Assembly: GCA_014529385.2 (NCBI GenBank)
Contig: CM043963.1
Span: forward strand, 94,212,412-94,276,411
Reading direction: 5' to 3'
Length of the DNA stretch: 64,000 nt
From: Adiantum capillus-veneris
Lineage: Eukaryota > Streptophyta > Polypodiopsida > Polypodiales > Pteridaceae
Shown here: positions 57,355-64,000 of the stretch, piece by piece
Position numbering within the stretch: position 1 is the first letter of the stretch
How the letters are laid out: every line of letters starts with the position of its first letter
Position numbers and translations under genes: made by a program
Notes under the pieces: model-generated
What the model was told of the DNA's origin: nothing
What the model saw: the letters and a program-made list of their open reading frames with translations, nothing else
Databases searched by the model: none

Positions 57355-60317
57355 TCGTGGGAAAGCTCACTGCAAGAATGAAAGTCTGCTCTGACCCAGA
57401 AAAAAGAGCTATGATTTCAGAGAAACTTCGTCTAGCTAAAGAAATAGAAAAGACCTTCCCTTGTATCTCTTATAGGGCTAGGCCCTATCTACATAGGGCT
57501 GTAAAATTCAAAAAGATGTAACTTTTTGTTTTAGATCCTCAGGTCTATACTCCTCTTCCTAGACTATGGAATTCTAACTAATGATATTTTTGCAGATTGT
57601 TTCCCTTTCCCAAGGACTTGCTCTTCCTGTGGAACCTCTTTCCCTTGCCTCTCTTCTTGTGCTAAAATGTATACAAGATAGAGAAGCTTCTGCCCTAATT
57701 TATGATGCTTCGAAGGAGTCTAGTCTATCTCTGGTCTAGCTAATTTCATTTGACCTATGGGTTAAAGTACTAGCTCTCCTTCTAAAAAACAAATCTGATG
57801 GTATCAACCTTTTGATGGAATTTTCTTCGAATCTAGCCGGACTTTCCAAAGCACATATTCAAGACTTAGCGTCTTTTTCTTCCAAAGGTTCTGAATTGTC
57901 CAATCTTCTTAGAAAATTTTGTGGCCTTAGTCCGATCTTTGTTACAGCTCCCTCTACGCCTATTGTCCCTCCACCAAATAGCCTCTTCTGTAGAGATGCA
58001 GCTGCCTTAGAAGCAGTTAAGGAATTTCAGAAAGACCTTTGTTCACTCAGTGAAGCCTCGCTTTTGGACATGGTACCAAAAGTCTCTAGGGCTTTTCCTT
58101 TTTTACCGTCTTGACAAGTTGAGGTAGAATCCTTGCGAGTTGAGCACAGGCTGTGGATGTTTCCAAATAAAGGATTTATTTCACCCATATCCATGGAAAC
58201 CTGGGTCTTCCTTGCCAACTTGGCCCCTGCACTATTGAGGAATGCAAACTTAAAGTGTTGAAAGGAATCCAGCTCTTGGACAAAGGGGATCTAATTAAAG
58301 ATCCTTTCAATATGTGTTTCCTTGAAGATAAAAAATGTAGTTCGAACACTGGGTTATATGCAAGAACTAAAGGAGTTATGACCTTTAGTAAAAGACCGAG
58401 ACAGTGTGGAATGTGTTCAGGCCTTACCTTAAGTGTGCTTGCAGATTCTTAGACCCAAAAGCTTCCTGCAAGTCAAACATAATTTGGTTTGACCATGCTA
58501 TTTGGTATGCCCTCAACAATCTGCCTAGTATCTTTCCTGATAAAGCAGAAGAATTTCACCTTTCCCACTTTTGCTCGTGGCTCGGTGGACAAGCGAAGGA
58601 TCTGGTCTTAGCCCAAATTGCCTTTATTCAGTATAGATCAATTATGCGTGACACACTTGAAGAGCTTGGATTTGATGGATATGGGACTCTACTAACCACT
58701 TATGGCGGCTTTAAAGGTATCAAAAGTATAGTTGGCAAAATTAAACCAAATATTGAAGAGGATGAATCTCAAGTTTCCAAACGTCCTAATACTCTTGTAT
58801 CTCTGGCGGCGTCTTACACCTCTTTCTTAACTCCCTCCTCGAGTGAATCAGTGTTTGGGAGAGGGAGAGATAGAACTTTTGTGAGAGGTAGGGGAAGAAA
58901 CCTACCAGTTAGAAACCTTTTGGATATGTAAAATGCAGGATCGAAGGATTGCTTGCAGAAGACGTTACCTACCTCCAAAGGATGAAGTGTGTAATAGGAT
59001 TTTCTCACATTGCTTTTACAAGCAAAATTTTGGATTTCTTTACTCCCCAAGCTGTCTTTTCAGAATGTTTTGGACATATTTTTGGGTCTAATTTATTACT
59101 TAAGGATGTGATTTTTGGTTGGAAATACTCGCCGCCTATTAAGAATCTATTTTATTCCAATGAGTTTCTCCATATTAATGAGTTACCTATCTGCTCTTGT
59201 CATCTATTTCAAAAATTCTGTAAAAACTTCACTGATTTTGGTTTACACGTTTGTACATCTAACTTAGAAATCATCTCGGATCCTCTTGTAAGGAGTCTCT
59301 TGAGTAATGGATTGAATCATATTCCTCCTTTTCCACTAAATCCTCAATGTGCCTCATCAACACTACTTGAATGCTTGGCCGACTTGGCCTTAAAACTCCA
59401 ATTGGAGGAGGAAGTTCACTTCCAACTTACATCAACACTCAAAAGATTTTTTTGGAAAAAGATCAGTCTTTTGCCACAAATGTGGCTAAGCACTGATACA
59501 CTTGGCTTTCGCCAAAAATAAAGACCTCTATCTATGATATTAAAAAGAAATGGCTCATTATTGGCCTAGATAAAGCATCAAACACTGCATCCTTTATATG
59601 TAAAAAATTGGCATTTGAGGCTGCCAGTTCAAGACTTAATAGTAATGACTTTCTTAAACTTGATGACTCTCCACTTTGCGTAGCTACAACATTAAATAAT
59701 GAATTATCAGGACTCGGTTATAGAGCTGAATCTCTGAAAATTCCTGTACTCTTCCCAACATACAAGATTCATAAGCATAAATTCAGATGGATTTATGACG
59801 CTTCAAAAAGCTTGTTCTCCTGTGTTACGAATGATATCACCCACTGCTTAAACTTTGTCCTACTAGAAATCAAAAATATCTGTGCCATCAAACACAGAGA
59901 TATAAAGAGATTCAGAAATGTAGATTATTGCCCTTTTTGGGTCATAAAAAACGTTGTTGAGGTATTTATCAACCTCCCAGAAAGCATTTACTCTATCTTC
60001 ACGGCAGATATAACTCAATGCTATGAAAATATCCCTTTAGATGGGCCATTTGGGATTTTTTATACCTTATTGTGTCTTATAAAGATTGCCTTTGCCCACA
60101 GAAAGGAACTTGGGTATACATGCATCTCACAAAAAGGGAATAAAGGATGGGTAAAAAAATCGAATAAATCTGCACCTTTTATCTTTAAAGAGGAAGATCT
60201 ATATAAGTATATCTTTTGGCTACTGAGTAACAACTGTATCCAATTAGGTAATACCTGCTATCCTTTAATGATTGGGTCAAGATTCTGGCCACCTTGGACA
60301 AGGACTAAAAAGAAGGG
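57355..60317 (+). pseudogene. P1: Penelope-like reverse transcriptase gene, upstream tandem copy
   Basis: Coding text runs through several frames. N-terminal domain: KRAMISEKLRLAKEIEKTFP; ALIYDASKESSLSLV; LLRKFCGLSPIF ... LFCRDAAALEAVKEFQKDLC; CRFLDPKASCKSNIIWFDHA; and an RG-rich stretch FGRGRDRTFVRGRGRN near 58850. Next come ICSCHLF and LVRSLLSNGLNHIPPFPLN (59190-59340), then WLIIGLDKASN. RT follows: LFPTYKIHKHKFRWIYDASK (from 59749), CPFWVIKNVVEVFINLP and FTADITQCYENIPL (motif A Asp at about 60007). The text stops before motif B, where P2 starts. The K-x-H-K-x-x-x-R-(W/P)-I box and Y-x-x-I-P after the motif A Asp fit Penelope-like RTs. Stops and frameshifts (for example at 57741, 58112 and 59519) make it dead. 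No GIY-YIG endonuclease is seen. Confidence 0.7.
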
Positions 60318-62645
60318 GTGAATATGATTTCCAAGTACATAGCCCAATTGCCTATACTTTCTTTACAATATCAGCAAGAGCTTGCATTATTTTCTTCTTC
60401 TAGAGCAAACTTATTTAATTTTTTGATAAAATTATGTGGGCTCAATCCATATTTTATCAGTACCCCTGCTGCCTCAACTATTCCTCAAAGTGGTGGAATA
60501 TTTTGCAGAGATAGTGCAACACTTGAGGCTGCCAAGGAATTCCAAAACAGTCTTTGCTCCCTAAGTGACTCTAACCTTTTAGAAATGGTACCCAAAGTAT
60601 CCAAGGTTTTTCCTTTTCTTCCTGTTAGATAGATTGAAATTGAATCCTTTGGGTTGGACCATTAGCTTTTGGATTCTACCTAACAAAGCTTTTCTGGCAC
60701 CTATTCTTAGCAAAACATGGGTGTATCTGGCTAATCTCCCTGCCACCACTATTGAGGACTGTAGACTCAAAATTCTGAGAGGAGGCCAGTTATTAGACAA
60801 AGGAGAACTCATTAAAGCCCCCTTCAACCTTAACCTGACAGACCACTCCAAGTGACCCTCTAATACTGGTCTATACATACGAACAAAAGGGAACATGGAG
60901 TTTGCCAAAAGTAATTCTAATTTCTACACAGAATCCATTTGAAATGTTTTTTGACCTTATGTTAAATGTGCTTGTAAATATCTTGACCCTAAAGCTTCAT
61001 GAAAATCCATCATTATGTGGTTTGACCATGCTATCAAAGTCCTTGCTAAGGGACTTAATCACATACCCACTTTTCCTAAAAAACTATATCTAGCTTTAAC
61101 AACTTTGCTTAGCCGTTTAAATGACCCTGTCAGTACTCTCTGACTGGAGAAGAAAATCCTACTGGACTTAGTTGATTTAGTTGAAAAATGCTTCTTTCAA
61201 GAGATCTCACATATACCTTTTCAATGGATATCTACTGATAGCTCTTGTTGTACACCACAACTAGCTGTTGATCTTCAAACACTTCACAAGACTGGTTTAT
61301 TGTAGGACTTGATAAAAGCTCCAATTGTCCCACTCTTATATGCAAAAACTTGGCTTGGAATGCAGCTCACTCTAGGATTTCTAGGAAGGAATTCACAACA
61401 CTTAATACATCTCCTTATGAGGTCACCTATAATATTTCAAAAAATCTAGAAAATATGGGGTATTTTATTCAAGATACCAAACTTCTAGTACTTTTTTCCA
61501 CCTATAAGTTACACAAGCATAAGTTTAGATGAATATTTCATGCCTTGAATAGTATTTTTTCTAACATTACCAAAGATATTACCCTCTGCCTTGATTGTGT
61601 TCTTTCAAAATTTGAAAATATCTATGCCTGATCTAAATAAAAAATCTACTCTAACTTTCTACAAACACACTATAACCCATTCTGGTCGATAAAAAATTCC
61701 ACTAAGGTTACTCTAAACCTCCCCAAACAAATTTTTTATCTCTTCATAGCTGATATTACTCAGTGCTATGAGAATATACCTTTGGAAGGTGAAGTAGGAC
61801 TGAAAGATGTTCTATTTGAGATGATTAAGCTTGCCTTCAAGAATGCTAGGAATAATGGTTTCTTCTACATATCACTCTCCAAAAAACCTAGATGGATTAA
61901 AAAATCACAATCTTCTTATCCCCTTCAATTCGATGAAGTTAAACTACTTAAAAACACATCTTGGGTACTTAATAACTGTACCATTCTCTTCGGAGGATAG
62001 TGCTTTAATAAAAGCCATGGCATTCCCATGGGAATTTACTGCTCACCTCTTTTGTGTAATCTATACTTAGCTTTCTTTGAATATAGATGGTTTCTCAAAA
62101 CCATGAGTGACAAAAGTAACAATCGTAAACTTTCACTTTTTGATCATACTTACAAATATATGGATGACTTATTAAGCCTCAACAATAGATTATTCTCATA
62201 GGAAATTAATCATGTATATCCCAACTGCTTAAAGATTAAACCAACCTTTAAACATGGGTTTTCTTCACCAACTGGCTTCTTTGCCACTACTATCCAATTC
62301 CTCAACTTTACAATTGGACTACATAACCCTTGTGTAGGAGACTATGACCAAAAGTTCTCTTAGAAAAGAGATCTGTTAGATATCCCACCTATTGAATTCT
62401 TAAAAAAGAACAATAATCGACCGCATAAAGCTGCTCTTAGTACTTGTATTAGCCTCCTATACCTAATAGTGTACTCCTCTTCCAAGTGCTTCTTTGCTTA
62501 GGAAGATATTAAGATACTTATACAAAAATTTTGCCTTAATGGATTTAAATGAAAGGACATAATTAATAGAATCAGACAATCCCTTTCTCAAAACAATTGG
62601 CTTGGCTTACATTTCAACCACAATAACCTCATTTCTCTGATTAGG
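60318..62645 (+). pseudogene. P2: Penelope-like reverse transcriptase gene, downstream tandem copy
   Basis: The text restarts at the N-terminal domain (LFNFLIKLCGLNPYF, IFCRDSATLEAAKEFQNSLC), roughly 55% identical to P1 by eye. It continues with FLAPILSKTWVYLANLP, LLDKGELIKAPFN and CACKYLDPKAS, then jumps from WFDHAI to KGLNHIP. It thus lacks about 800 bp present in P1, including the RG-rich stretch. RT: LFSTYKLHKHKFR, FIADITQCYENIPLEG, HGIPMGIYCSPLLCNLYLAF (motif B, 62018-62075) and YKYMDDLLSLNN (catalytic motif C, about 62152-62187), then a thumb-like KKNNNRPHKAALSTCISLL and GFKXKDIINRIRQSL. Motif residues are intact but stops and frameshifts are many. The end is near TAG 62645, without a GIY-YIG domain. 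Confidence 0.75.
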
Positions 62646-62709
62646 TAGTGTGCCCATTCACAATGGGCCTACTATCGATCCATTGTGTATGGTGCCTGCG
62701 ACAGGGCGG

Positions 62710-62746
<37 letters not shown>

Positions 62747-62831
62747 CTTATCCAGCAATTTTTTTTTTCTTCTCAAGGGTTACTATTTTACCTTGGTCTA
62801 TTTTCCTAAGTTGTACCCTAAAAATATTGTA

Positions 62832-62866
<35 letters not shown>

Positions 62867-62900
62867 GACAACCCTCTCCCTTCTATCTTCACATGGGTAC
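62646..62900. repeat. (CA)n, T10 and G22 simple repeats
   Basis: (CA)15 at 62711-62741, then T10 (62836-62845) directly followed by G22 (62846-62867). The G-run can form a quadruplex and is prone to sequencing error, so the length is uncertain. Confidence 0.93.
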
Positions 62901-63050
62901 CCACCCCTAAAGCTATTATGTAAGGATGGTGGCTTTCATTGCTACCCTAACACTTCATACCCTCACTCTCTCTGTCCCCCTTGATTGTAATGCTATGCAC
63001 CGTAGCCTCCTGCTAACTCCTACACACAATCTCTCTCCCTCTCAACTCCC
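62901..63050. other. Unassigned sequence
   Basis: Nothing recognised. Confidence 0.4.
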
Positions 63051-63190
63051 AGTACGCGAGCAGGGCAGGCAATGAGACAGCTTGGGAACTTGTAGCCCAC
63101 TAATTACTCTGATCGTGGGGCGTCTTCTCACTTGAGAAAGTTGGATGACCTATAAAAGGTGAGCGTGCTTTGTCCCCTCACTTAGTATGT
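63051..63190 (+). promoter_or_regulatory. Promoter-like module 3
   Basis: CCTATAAAAGGTGAGCGTGC at 63149 is followed by CCCCTCACTT, parallel to modules 1 and 2. The GTGAG and CTCAC arms can pair. It lies 500 bp after the end of P2. Confidence 0.45.
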
Positions 63191-64000
63191 GGTATTTTTC
63201 TCTTTACGTGTGTATTTCAAAGTGAGGTGTGAGGGCTTTGATACTGTGCAAGAATGGAGGTTGTTGAACTACCGTCTCAGGTCGGTACTCTCCTTAATAA
63301 TAGTAACTTGGATGACATACAATAATGTTTCTTTACCTTCCTGTTACTATGATGAGTTTAGGTTATTTTCTACTATTCGTGCAATTACCGACTGGCTTTA
63401 CCTAGTTTTTTGGATATTACGCCGCGACTACACACTGTGCATGAACTGATTGTTTGTAGGATGGATGGTGAAAAACTATGGCTTGCAGTACCTGTTTTTT
63501 CTGATAAAACTGGTGATGTTCATTGAGGGATCAATGGTCTTTTAATCCATAACTGATCACGCTAATTACTTATGTTTTTTTGCCTTTTTTATGGTAGGAA
63601 GTTGGTTTTTTCATAACAGTGGGTTATGACCCAAAAGAAATTGGTAAACTTGTGTATTGCCTTAATGCATTATGGGTTGAGGCTTCTAGAAACCCTTGCA
63701 TAATCATAGTCCTGATGCTAGGTAATGCCGTGTTCGGACAACAAAATAAAGGCAATTTTTTGGTACTTGATATTGCCGTAAGACTGGTCTGTCTTGATAC
63801 AATGCAGCTTAGAATTTTGGTTTTTCCCGTGACACTAGTTAAATGGTAATGGTAAAGTTGGCCCCGAAGGACAAATATTATGTGAAACAAGTTATGGGGA
63901 ATATGGTTTGCATAATTTGGGATAAAACGTTGATACGAGGTTCATATCTGGCTATTTTACCGCTTAAAGAATTCCATTTTTAAAGGTTGTTTACTAATGT
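63191..64000. other. Unassigned sequence to window end
   Basis: Two modest plus-strand frames (63189-63449 and 63619-63849) show no recognisable domain. If promoter-like module 3 is real, its transcript would cover them. Confidence 0.35.

Noticed and set aside
57516-57598. Possible 83-bp intron in P1 (GTAACT ... CTAAC ... TTTTTGCAG)
   Set aside because: The splice signals look good, but joining them does not bring the two open stretches into the same frame, so I did not annotate it.

Overview
The window looks like nuclear DNA of a seed-free land plant, most likely a homosporous fern. The grounds are degenerate plant-type PPR (pentatricopeptide repeat) coding sequence, plant-type introns, LTR retrotransposons primed by initiator-Met tRNA, chromodomain-bearing Ty3/gypsy remains, LINEs, a Penelope-like reverse transcriptase, and very long (CT)n, (GA)n, (CA)n and (TA)n microsatellites. 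The species call is inference. I see no clearly intact host gene. The longest reading frame that is clearly coding belongs to a non-autonomous LTR retrotransposon.

Layout. 1-947: 3' end of a LINE with a zf-RVT domain. 948-8629: degraded chromovirus sequence arranged internal-LTR-internal-LTR. The first LTR is split by a young 4,345-bp minus-strand LTR element (E1, 2167-6511, TSD GGTAT). E1 codes for gag and protease plus an acidic C-terminal domain, but has no RT, RNase H or integrase. 8630-14424: a second LINE broken by a 1.7-kb unclassified insertion and by a solo chromovirus LTR. 14425-15406: microsatellite and LTR debris. 15407-17333: an isoleucyl-tRNA synthetase pseudogene (minus strand) that keeps its introns but carries frameshifts, a stop and internal deletions.

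18400-29240: tandem duplications, then a PPR pseudogene split by E2 (20908-28221, TSD ATTTG), a short-LTR element whose interior is a mosaic of other repeats. 29241-32940: gypsy gag/protease remains, an unclassified transposase-like fragment and a minus-strand integrase/chromodomain end. 33040-34330: an array of degenerate 11-bp AAGCACTTGGA units. 39347-44912: E3, an LTR element with 164-bp LTRs (TSD ATATG) and a 5.2-kb interior without recognisable protein domains.

45000-57350: repeat-rich, gene-poor DNA. It holds (CA)n tracts, a dispersed module seen four times in the window, a promoter-like TATA/stem module seen three times, and one unidentified minus-strand ORF with a single in-frame TGA. 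57355-62645: two divergent head-to-tail copies of a Penelope-like reverse transcriptase gene, both broken. One copy of the dispersed module lies directly upstream of the first. 62646-64000: simple repeats, a third promoter-like module and unassigned sequence.

The genes do not form a pathway. The window records nested insertion: elements landed in older elements and in a PPR gene, and a tRNA-synthetase fragment was duplicated into the same repeat-rich DNA. The least familiar items are the tandem Penelope-like copies with their large N-terminal domain, E1's acidic domain, and the 11-bp array.
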